The position numbers and the translations under genes were made by a program. The notes below the pieces were generated by a model. The model saw only the letters and a program-made list of their open reading frames with translations. It had not been told where the DNA came from and ran no database searches. Shown here one piece after another: positions 53,623 through 60,975 of a stretch of DNA of 64,000 bases. How positions within the stretch are numbered: the stretch's first letter is position 1; each line of letters starts with the position of its first letter. Source of the stretch: DASTCZ01 sp963704455 (GTDB lineage: Bacteria > Acidobacteriota > Terriglobia > Acidiferrales > UBA7541); the NCBI GenBank assembly GCA_963704455.1, contig OY969905.1, positions 806,001-870,000 on the forward strand, in the 5' to 3' direction.

Positions 53623-54417
53623 TTATTGTTTGGCATCCGGCTTCGAACTCCAAGCGCAAATCCAACCCCCTCCGCACATCGCCAGCGCAATAAACGCGCT
53701 CGACCACTCGGCCGGATTATGCGATCGCGGAAAACTCGTCACTCGCGGTAAATGCAGCAGCAAAAACCAAAGCAAAAACATCAGCCCAAGAAAAAACGCG
53801 CCCCAGCGCGCCATCACTTTCGTCGCAATGCTCACGCCGGCCAAGATAAATCCAATGCCCGTGAACCAAGCCCAGAACACCCCCGAGCCGGGAATCCACT
53901 GCGGCACTAGCCGGCCAACAAATTGGATGGATTGCAAATGGTCAACCCCGAACACCACCGCGCAAATCGCGAACACATACGGCCCCGATCCGGTAAGTAC
54001 ATTCACAATGGTTTCCCACTCTCCGAAATTGCCTCTCTTGTTGCGCAGATTTCCGGCCAGCGCAAATGCCGAGCCGCAAATTGCCAGCGTCTCAAACGCA
54101 ACCGTGCGAACACCCAAGTTCCCCGGGTCTGCCGCCACCCGTGAAATTTGTAGAACCAGCACGCAAAAAAGGAACACCATTCCCAATATCATTGCAGACG
54201 CAAGCGGTCTGAAATTGATCGCAATGCACACTCCGGCCGCGAGAAAAATTGCTCCGGTCAGATATGCCAGCCACGTGTAATTCGGGAAAAATGGGATGAT
54301 GGGAATCCTCGGTTCTCCATATCGCGCAAAAATAAAATGCAGCGCGCCGAATGCGGTGATTGCGATAGCGAATAAATACCGCCCGGAGTACGCGACTTGT
54401 CTTACGATTTTATCCAT
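53623..54417 (-). CDS. Internally duplicated membrane protein, function unknown
   Basis: A 264-aa integral membrane protein made of two similar halves of four helices. Half one (about 13-125) contains 'ITAFGALHFIF...PIIPFFPNYTWLAYLTGAIFLAAGVCIAINFRPLASAMILGMVFLFCVLVLQISRV'. Half two (about 145-255) has 'CAVVFGVDHLQSI...LVPQWIPGSGVFWAWFTGIGFILAGVSIATKVMARWGAFFLGLMFLLWFLLLHLPRV'. The repeat unit resembles DoxX/DUF4267-like four-helix proteins. It lies 9 bp downstream of the VWFA gene on the same strand, so it may be part of that unit. The function is unknown. Confidence 0.78.
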   Translation of the reverse strand: MDKIVRQVAYSGRYLFAIAITAFGALHFIFARYGEPRIPIIPFFPNYTWLAYLTGAIFLAAGVCIAINFRPLASAMILGMVFLFCVLVLQISRVAADPGNLGVRTVAFETLAICGSAFALAGNLRNKRGNFGEWETIVNVLTGSGPYVFAICAVVFGVDHLQSIQFVGRLVPQWIPGSGVFWAWFTGIGFILAGVSIATKVMARWGAFFLGLMFLLWFLLLHLPRVTSFPRSHNPAEWSSAFIALAMCGGGWICAWSSKPDAKQ

Positions 54418-54426
54418 TTTGAGGAA

Positions 54427-56163
54427 TCACTTTTTGTTCAGCGGAATATCCACCGACCCAACCATTCCCGACCCGACATCATGCACCACCACGCGCAGCT
54501 TCGCCGCTCCATCCCGAAGGGTGACGCCCCGTGCAATCCTAACGCCCGTCCGCAGGCTTTCCTCATAATCCTGTTGCGAGAGGCTCACGTTCACCATCTG
54601 TTTGTTGCCGGCGATTGGCTTCCCGTCGGCGGAATATTGCGCGCAAATAATCTCGAAATCGTCCAGCCATTTATCATCCACCTGATGAAACCGGACCCGC
54701 GCCGGATCCACGCGAACTTGCACATCCATGCGCATGCCGCCGCCCGTGCCCATCATGGCCGGATCCACCACCGCCAGGCCCAGCTCCGAATCTTCAAACG
54801 GACTCGAAAGCGCATCCTGAATTTTCTGCTCCACGCGCAGCGGGTCCGCCGCGGGATCGCTGCTCGCGAAATATCCCGAACGGCAGCGCACGGTCACGCC
54901 GTCTTGCTTCACCGCGATTTTGATCGTGTGAAACGTCCCGTCCCACTCCACTCCCGCCGGGTAATACTCCAGCACGTAGGTGTCGCGCGAATCGTCAATC
55001 GCGCGGCGGATGGAGCCCTGAATGTCGTTGGCGTTGTAGAAGGCGATTCCGCCGGTGCGATCCGCAAGCTCGTTCATGGTGTCGAAGTTTTCCCGCGGAG
55101 GCGTTGCCTGCCGCGCGGCTAGCGGACGCCTGCTGCGGCCCGGAGTGGAGTTCGTGGACATCGGCGAATGCTGCTCCGCGGAAAAACTCTTTGGCCCGAT
55201 TAACCCGCGCGCATCCACCGGATAAATCGCCATGTTTGCATTGTTCACCGCTTCCGACGCCGCTTCGATCTCTTTTTGAAATGTGCGGTAGGTCACACTG
55301 TTGTCCGGGCCGGGCGGGCCAGCGCCATTCTTTGCTTGTGCGTCATCAGCCGTCGTGCCCGTGCCGATTTGAAATGGAAATCCGCCGGACACCCACACCA
55401 GATTCTTCCGTCCCGGTACATTCATCAGGGAATTCGCGATGGCAGCGATCACATTTGCCGTAAATTCCACGCGGTTCAGCGTCTGCATGTCGGCGGCGTG
55501 CTGGTTCGCGGAATTCATGAACGCATCCATCATGTTGCCGATGTCCGACGGCGCCACGTCCGAAGCGCTCGGCTCGTACACGTTCGGCGTCTTTGATTTG
55601 TCGAGCGCCTGCAAAAGAGATTCCGCGTCCCGCGAGAAATCGTGGATCACATAGAGCTGATTGGAGAGGCCATAGAGCGCCACGCGGTCGCGCGGCTGCA
55701 ACTGGTGAAGGAAATGTTTTATCTCGTCGCGAGCATTCGCCATTTCCTGAAAGGGCGTATTCAAAGCGTCCAAAAGAATCACGGTCACGCTGGCAGGCGC
55801 GCCCGCGTCGCCGCCCGCCCCGTTCGAGAAAGTATTTCCCGCCGTGCGCGTAGCGTCCGTCGCTCCCGTCGCAGCCGTGGGGCTTCGCAACGGAGCCGCC
55901 GCGGGGTCATACGATATTTCCGAAAACGAAGCGATTTGCTGCGGCCGGTTCTGGTCCAGGATTGTGAAATCTTCTTTGGTCAACCCCGTAACCGGCTTGC
56001 CTTTCCTCTCCACGATCACGTTCACTTGAACCAGTCGCGTGACCGAGCGAACCGCCTGCGGCGCCGTTTGTTGCGCCGCTTGCTGTGTATATGACACTGC
56101 ACTGAGCAAGAGTGCAGCGCATCCAAAAAGTTTGAGTTGGATTATTAAAGTCGCGGACTTCAT
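54427..56163 (-). CDS. Exported VWFA-domain protein, acidobacterial type (copy 2)
   Basis: A 578-aa exported protein of the acidobacterial VWFA-related family (TIGR03436 type). After the signal peptide come 'VTRLVQVNVIVERKGKPVTGLTKEDFTILDQNRPQQIASF' and the VWFA fold ('ASVTVILLDALNTPFQEMANARDEIKHFLHQLQPRDRVALYGL', 'PGRKNLVWVSGGFPFQ', 'NNANMAIYPVDARGLI'). The C-terminal beta domain is 'TYVLEYYPAGVEWDGTFHTIKIAVKQDGVTVRCRSGYFAS'. The MIDAS DxSxS is degenerate (D-A-L-N-T). It is a tandem paralogue of the gene 21 bp upstream. The family's role is unknown; periplasmic or surface adhesion is a guess. Confidence 0.88.
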   Translation of the reverse strand: MKSATLIIQLKLFGCAALLLSAVSYTQQAAQQTAPQAVRSVTRLVQVNVIVERKGKPVTGLTKEDFTILDQNRPQQIASFSEISYDPAAAPLRSPTAATGATDATRTAGNTFSNGAGGDAGAPASVTVILLDALNTPFQEMANARDEIKHFLHQLQPRDRVALYGLSNQLYVIHDFSRDAESLLQALDKSKTPNVYEPSASDVAPSDIGNMMDAFMNSANQHAADMQTLNRVEFTANVIAAIANSLMNVPGRKNLVWVSGGFPFQIGTGTTADDAQAKNGAGPPGPDNSVTYRTFQKEIEAASEAVNNANMAIYPVDARGLIGPKSFSAEQHSPMSTNSTPGRSRRPLAARQATPPRENFDTMNELADRTGGIAFYNANDIQGSIRRAIDDSRDTYVLEYYPAGVEWDGTFHTIKIAVKQDGVTVRCRSGYFASSDPAADPLRVEQKIQDALSSPFEDSELGLAVVDPAMMGTGGGMRMDVQVRVDPARVRFHQVDDKWLDDFEIICAQYSADGKPIAGNKQMVNVSLSQQDYEESLRTGVRIARGVTLRDGAAKLRVVVHDVGSGMVGSVDIPLNKK

Positions 56164-56184
56164 TGATTCGCCGGTTTGGCTCGC

Positions 56185-57915
56185 TTATCTTCCCGCCGCC
56201 CGGAACAACCTCCCCAGCGGCACCACCACCGACCCAATCGCGCCCGTCCCCGAATCCCGCGCCACCACGCGGACCTCTGTTGCGTCATCGGTGAGGTCAA
56301 TCGTGCCGGAAAAACTCAATCCATCGCGCATCACCGTATCGTAATTCTGTTGCGTCAACCCCATATTCAGCGGCGCCGATTTTTTCGCCAGCACGTTCCC
56401 GTTTCTTCCGACGATCACCCACACAACGTCCAGCAGGTCCGTCCACTTGTCGCCCTCGCGCGCAAACCGCATCTGCCCCGGGCTCACGTGGATTTTCGTT
56501 TTCACCTGACGCGCGCCGGGCACATCAATCGGCTCGACTTCCAGATCCAGCCCAAGCTCCGTCGCTTCCAGCGGGCTCCACACCGCCGCGGCCATCATCT
56601 GCAATTTTTCTTGCGGCGTGGGAATCGTTTCCGGGATCGCGAAGTATCCCTCGCGGTAGCGCAGGTGCACGCCGCCCTTGTTGACCTTCACTTTGATTTC
56701 GTGGAATTTCTTGTCCCATTCGCCGCCCTCCGGGTAATAACCCAGCATGTAGGTCACGCGTGATTCGTCAATCGCGTGCCGCACCGAGCCTTTGATGTCA
56801 TTTGTGTTGTAAAACGCGCGGCCTCCGGTGCGGTTCGCAAGCGCGATCATCGAGTCAAAGTTTTGCCGCGAAGGGAACGGACTTGGTGCGGTCGAGCCGT
56901 TCGGAATCTGAGCCACGCCACGCCCGGCCCGTACGCCCGGACGTGTCACTGTGGTTGGGTTGGCGATCAGCCCGCGCGCGTCCACCGGATAAATGGCGAC
57001 ATTGGCGTTGTTCAATGCCCGCGCTGCGTCCTCAATTTGGCTCGCATAGTTCGTGGTGTCCAGGGGAAGCTCGCCGCCAATAATTTGCATCGGGAAGCTC
57101 GCCGACACCCACACAAGGTTTTTCCGCCCCGGCAATCCGCTGATGTGATCCGCGATCACTTTTAGCGCCGTCGCGGTTTTCTCCACGCGGTCGTTCATGT
57201 AGAAGAGCGCCATGCGCGCGTTAAACGCGCCCACACTCGCATCCAGAATCGCGTCGCCCGTATCCGGCGCTTCCGGTTCAGACGCGCCGGCGCGGAAATC
57301 TTCCGTATTGCTTTTCTCGTTCTTGTCCAGTGCCGCCAGCAACTCCGTCGCGTCGGTCGTGAAGTCGTGCAGGATGCTGAGCGACGACCCGGTCATCTCG
57401 TAAAGCGCCACGCGGTCTTCCGGACGAAGCTGCGTCTGCACAAATTTCTCAAGTTGCTTTCGCGCGTACGGCAGGTCATTCCCGCGCGTGTTCAGCGCGT
57501 CGAGCAGGATCACCGTCACGTTCGGAGGAACGCCAGTCCGCTCTTGCAGCCGGTTTGAGAAGAGATGCATTCCTGGCGGCACCACCGGCGCCGCTGCGGC
57601 GGCGCGTTCCGTTGACACCGTTGTGTTCTCCTGCAAGGAAAAAAATGAGATGTGCTGCGGGCGCCCCTGATCCAAAATCTCGAAGTCTTCTTTCGTCAGG
57701 CCCATCACCGGCTTGCCGTCGCCATCCTGAGCGATCACATTCACCTGCACCAGCCGCGTTGACACGTGGACCGCGGGCATCTGCGGAGTCTGTGATTGAG
57801 TTTGCTGATTGGGAGCCGCTTGCGGGAATCCCGGCGCCGCGAACGCCGCCAAAGCCAGCGCCGACGCTGCCGCCGCGAAAATGGCTAAGATCCTGCCAAA
57901 TGATGAGTTTCTCAT
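56185..57915 (-). CDS. Exported VWFA-domain protein, acidobacterial type (copy 1)
   Basis: The 576-aa paralogue of the gene at 54427-56163, with the same order of blocks: signal peptide, 'VSTRLVQVNVIAQDGDGKPVMGLTKEDFEILDQGRPQHISFF', VWFA strands 'NVTVILLDALNTRGNDLPYARKQLEKFVQTQLRPEDRVALYEM' and 'NNANVAIYPVDARGLI', and the C-terminal 'TYMLGYYPEGGEWDKKFHEIKVKVNKGGVHLRYREGYFAI'. The MIDAS is again D-A-L-N-T. The start has no strong ribosome site. It is divergent from bshC; the shared 193-bp gap holds a tandem TCAC(g/a)ATGCG decamer. Confidence 0.88.
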   Translation of the reverse strand: MRNSSFGRILAIFAAAASALALAAFAAPGFPQAAPNQQTQSQTPQMPAVHVSTRLVQVNVIAQDGDGKPVMGLTKEDFEILDQGRPQHISFFSLQENTTVSTERAAAAAPVVPPGMHLFSNRLQERTGVPPNVTVILLDALNTRGNDLPYARKQLEKFVQTQLRPEDRVALYEMTGSSLSILHDFTTDATELLAALDKNEKSNTEDFRAGASEPEAPDTGDAILDASVGAFNARMALFYMNDRVEKTATALKVIADHISGLPGRKNLVWVSASFPMQIIGGELPLDTTNYASQIEDAARALNNANVAIYPVDARGLIANPTTVTRPGVRAGRGVAQIPNGSTAPSPFPSRQNFDSMIALANRTGGRAFYNTNDIKGSVRHAIDESRVTYMLGYYPEGGEWDKKFHEIKVKVNKGGVHLRYREGYFAIPETIPTPQEKLQMMAAAVWSPLEATELGLDLEVEPIDVPGARQVKTKIHVSPGQMRFAREGDKWTDLLDVVWVIVGRNGNVLAKKSAPLNMGLTQQNYDTVMRDGLSFSGTIDLTDDATEVRVVARDSGTGAIGSVVVPLGRLFRAAGR

Positions 57916-57948
57916 ATGCGTAGAGTTTACCCCCGCGGCTACCGCGTG

Positions 57949-57968
57949 TCACGATGCGTCACAATGCG
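57949..57968. repeat. Tandem decamer TCACrATGCG in the VWFA/bshC divergent gap
   Basis: TCACGATGCG (57949-57958) is followed at once by TCACAATGCG (57959-57968). They lie 34 bp upstream of the VWFA start on the minus strand, a usual place for an activator or repressor site. This may be chance. Confidence 0.4.
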
Positions 57969-58108
57969 CTCCAAAGTACGTATAGTTGCGCGATAAGCCG
58001 CGCGGATATGCGTCCCTGCGCACACCTGCAGCATCTATTCTTTGATCGATCGCGAATCGCCACACCAATATCAACCCCGGCCGTTTGCCGGAGTTGCGCG
58101 CTCGAATT

Positions 58109-59818
58109 ATGATGTCTGTCTCCATGGACCCCGACTGTCTCGCGCCCGGCGAAGTGCCGCACCTCTCACGGCTCTATGCCGCATATCTCGGCGATTTCAA
58201 GAAGGTGGCCGCCGCCTATGCGCACCCGCCGGACCTGCGCGGCATTCGCGCCGCCGCCCGCGAATTGAGGGCCCGCACCACGCGATATCCCGCGGAGATG
58301 CGCGGCGGAGTGGTGCAGATTCTGCGCGACCAGAATTTTCGCTTTGCGGGCGGCGCGCTCCATCCGCAGGCCAAGCGCAATCTGGACCGCCTCGAATCCG
58401 GCGCCGTGGCCATCGTCACCGGCCAGCAGGTGGGACTTTTCGGCGGCCCGGCCTACACTTTTTATAAAGCGCTCTCCGCGATCCGCGTTGCCGCCGACGC
58501 AACGCGCGCCCGCATCGAAGCCGTGCCGATTTTTTGGATGGCCGGCGAGGATCACGACCTCGCCGAAGTGAATCACGTTTTCTGGCCCGCGGAGAATGGA
58601 CTCGAAAAATTGGAATGGATCGGGGACGCGCAGGACGAGGGCCGAAGCGTCGGCGGAATTTTATTGGGGAAGGGAATCGAGGCGCTTGTCCGCAAAGCCT
58701 CCGACGCCCTCACCGGCGCGTTCGCCACGGAAATGTCCATTGCGCTTTCGGCTTGTTATTCGCCCGGCGAAACGTTCGGCTCCGCGTTCGCTCGATTGAT
58801 GTCCGCGCTCTTCGCCTCGCGCGGACTCATCCTGCTCGACCCGCTGGATGAGCGGTTGCACCAACTTGCAGCACCCCTTCTTCAGCGCGCCGCGAAGCAG
58901 CAGGAAGATCTCACCGCCGCGCTCTTGGCGCAGGACAAGAAAATCGTAAGCGTCGGTTACCACGCGCAGGTAAAAGTCACCGGGCGCTCGACGCTGCTCT
59001 TCTACACCGCGGGCGGACACGGCGCGAACACGCGCATGGAAAGTGGACGCTTGGCGGACGGCCGCGCCGTGGAAGGTCAACGCCTCGCGCTCAAGCGCAT
59101 CAACTCCGGCTTCGCCGCTGGCGAAAAACATTTCTCCGCGCAAGAGCTGCAAACCGCGATCGCCGCGTCTCCTGAATTATTCAGTCCGAACGCGCTGCTG
59201 CGCCCAGTCGTGCAAGACGCTCTGCTTCCCACCGCCGCTTACATCGGCGGCCCGGGGGAGATCGCCTACTTCGCGCAAAATTCCGTGCTCTATAAAAAAC
59301 TTCTCGGACGCATGCCCGCAATTCTTCCGCGCGCGAGCTTCACGCTCGTTGAGCCGGAAATCCTGCGCCTGCTGGATCGCTACGGCCTCGAGCCCGCCGG
59401 CGTTTTGAGTGGACGGCAAACCCTCGCCGGAAGAATGGCGCGCCGCCACATCCCGCCCAAGCTCGCGCTGAAATTTGACGACACTCAGTTCGCGCTCGAG
59501 CGCATGCTCATCAGTTTGTACAAACCCGTCGGCAAGCTCGACTCCACGCTCAAGGGCGCGATGGAAACCGCCGCTCGCAAAATGCTCTATCAATTTGAAA
59601 AGCTGCGCAGAAAAGCGGGCCGCGCCGCCGACTTCCGCACCGGCATCCTCGCGAAGCACGAGGCCGCCATCCTCAACGCGCTCTATCCCGAGCGCGGATT
59701 GCAGGAGCGCTCGCACAGCCTGCTGCCGTTTCTCGCGCGCCACGGCACGGACCTCTTCGACGACCTCGGCAAGTGTTGTAGCCCGACTCCCTGCGCCCAC
59801 CGGTTTGTCCGTCTGTAA
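58109..59818 (+). CDS. bshC: Bacillithiol biosynthesis cysteine-adding enzyme BshC
   Basis: A 569-aa enzyme (from the first of two ATGs at 58109) that adds cysteine to glucosaminyl-malate, the last step of bacillithiol synthesis. Signatures are 'AIVTGQQVGLFGGPAYTFYKALSAIRVA', 'VPIFWMAGEDHDLAEVNHVFW', 'LRPVVQDALLPTAAYIGGPGEIAYFAQ' and the C-terminal coiled coil near 'LDSTLKGAMETAARKMLYQFEKLRRKAGRA'. An earlier TTG at 58085 and a Met at 58124 are alternative starts; a GGAG lies 15 bp before 58109. The last 15 residues ('KCCSPTPCAHRFVRL') are atypical. bshA and bshB are not in the window. Confidence 0.9.
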   Translation: MMSVSMDPDCLAPGEVPHLSRLYAAYLGDFKKVAAAYAHPPDLRGIRAAARELRARTTRYPAEMRGGVVQILRDQNFRFAGGALHPQAKRNLDRLESGAVAIVTGQQVGLFGGPAYTFYKALSAIRVAADATRARIEAVPIFWMAGEDHDLAEVNHVFWPAENGLEKLEWIGDAQDEGRSVGGILLGKGIEALVRKASDALTGAFATEMSIALSACYSPGETFGSAFARLMSALFASRGLILLDPLDERLHQLAAPLLQRAAKQQEDLTAALLAQDKKIVSVGYHAQVKVTGRSTLLFYTAGGHGANTRMESGRLADGRAVEGQRLALKRINSGFAAGEKHFSAQELQTAIAASPELFSPNALLRPVVQDALLPTAAYIGGPGEIAYFAQNSVLYKKLLGRMPAILPRASFTLVEPEILRLLDRYGLEPAGVLSGRQTLAGRMARRHIPPKLALKFDDTQFALERMLISLYKPVGKLDSTLKGAMETAARKMLYQFEKLRRKAGRAADFRTGILAKHEAAILNALYPERGLQERSHSLLPFLARHGTDLFDDLGKCCSPTPCAHRFVRL

Positions 59819-59909
59819 CACTCCCCGATTTAGCCCGCACATCACTGCGAAATCCTCGTGGTACAATGCGTCGAAAGTCTTACACGCTCGAATCCCCGGA
59901 GGAATTTCG

Positions 59910-60926
59910 ATGAAGATCACACCCGGCAAGAGTAAGGGACTGCAAGCCGTCGCGAATAAGCGCGGCGTAATCGCCGCCGCGGCCATGGACCAGCGCGGCT
60001 CGCTGCGCAGCGCCATCGCCACCGGGAAGGGCATTGACAAAAAAGCCGTCACCAGCGAGATGATGTCCGAATTCAAGGAAGCCGTCGTGCGCGTCCTCAC
60101 GCCGCACGCCAGCGCGATCCTCCTCGACCCCGAATACGGCCTCACCGCCGCGAAGCAGCGCGCGAAGGGCTGCGGACTTTTGCTTGCCTACGAAAATTCC
60201 GGCTATGACAACACGCAGCCCGGCCGCCTGCCCGATCTCCTGAACGATTATTCCGTTCATCGCATCGTGGCTGCCGGCGCCGACTGCGTAAAAATTCTGC
60301 TCTACTACACGCCCTTCGATCCCGCGCACATCAACAACCGCAAGCACGCCTGGGTCGAGCGCATCGGCGACGAATGCCGCGCCAACGACGTTCCGTTTTT
60401 CCTCGAATTCGTCGGCTACGAAGAAGGCGCGGACGAAAAGGGAATCGAGTTCGCGCGCAAGAAACCCGAATGCGTAATCCGCAGCATGGAAGAATTCTCA
60501 AAGCCGCAATACGGCGTGGACATCATGAAAGTGGAAGTGCCGGTGAACATGGCGTTCGTCGCGGGCACGCGCGCCTGCAAGGGCGAGTCCGCCTACACGC
60601 GCGATCAGGCGAAGGAATTTTTCCGCAAGGGCGCCGCCGCCGCGAAGAAACCGTTCATCTACTTGAGCGCCGGTGTCAGCAACGAAGTCTTCAGCGAAAC
60701 GCTCGAGCTCGCCGGCGAATCCGGCACGAATTTCAGCGGCGTCCTCTGCGGACGCGCCACCTGGAAAGAAGGCATCCCGATTTACGCCAAGCAGGGCGTG
60801 AAGGCTCTCGAAGACTGGCTCGCCAAGCAGGGCGTCATCAACATCAAAAATGTGAACGATCGCCTCGCCGCCGCAAAGCCGTGGTTCGCGTTCTACGGCG
60901 CAGCCTCGCCCGCCGCGCTGAGCTGA
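59910..60926 (+). CDS. lacD: Tagatose-1,6-bisphosphate aldolase, class I
   Basis: A 338-aa class I aldolase that cleaves tagatose 1,6-bisphosphate (and relatives) to triose phosphates. The ATG at 59910 is preceded by GGAGG with 6-7 bp spacing. Longer upstream frames belong to the bshC region. Signatures are 'GVIAAAAMDQRGSLRSAI', 'AILLDPEYGLTAA', 'DCVKILLYYTP', 'DIMKVEVPVN' (Schiff-base Lys) and 'PFIYLSAGVSNEVFSETLELAGESGTNFSGVLCGRATWKEGI'. No other tagatose-pathway gene is near, so it may serve another sugar phosphate. It is monocistronic in appearance. Confidence 0.9.
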   Translation: MKITPGKSKGLQAVANKRGVIAAAAMDQRGSLRSAIATGKGIDKKAVTSEMMSEFKEAVVRVLTPHASAILLDPEYGLTAAKQRAKGCGLLLAYENSGYDNTQPGRLPDLLNDYSVHRIVAAGADCVKILLYYTPFDPAHINNRKHAWVERIGDECRANDVPFFLEFVGYEEGADEKGIEFARKKPECVIRSMEEFSKPQYGVDIMKVEVPVNMAFVAGTRACKGESAYTRDQAKEFFRKGAAAAKKPFIYLSAGVSNEVFSETLELAGESGTNFSGVLCGRATWKEGIPIYAKQGVKALEDWLAKQGVINIKNVNDRLAAAKPWFAFYGAASPAALS

Positions 60927-60975
60927 GTAAAACTCATTTCGTAAGCCGCGCATCACAACACGCGGGAGAGCGGCC

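Noticed and set aside
59475..59909. 145-codon upstream extension of lacD into bshC
   Set aside because: Ser/Arg/Pro-rich out-of-frame translation of bshC; GGAGG directly precedes the ATG at 59910.
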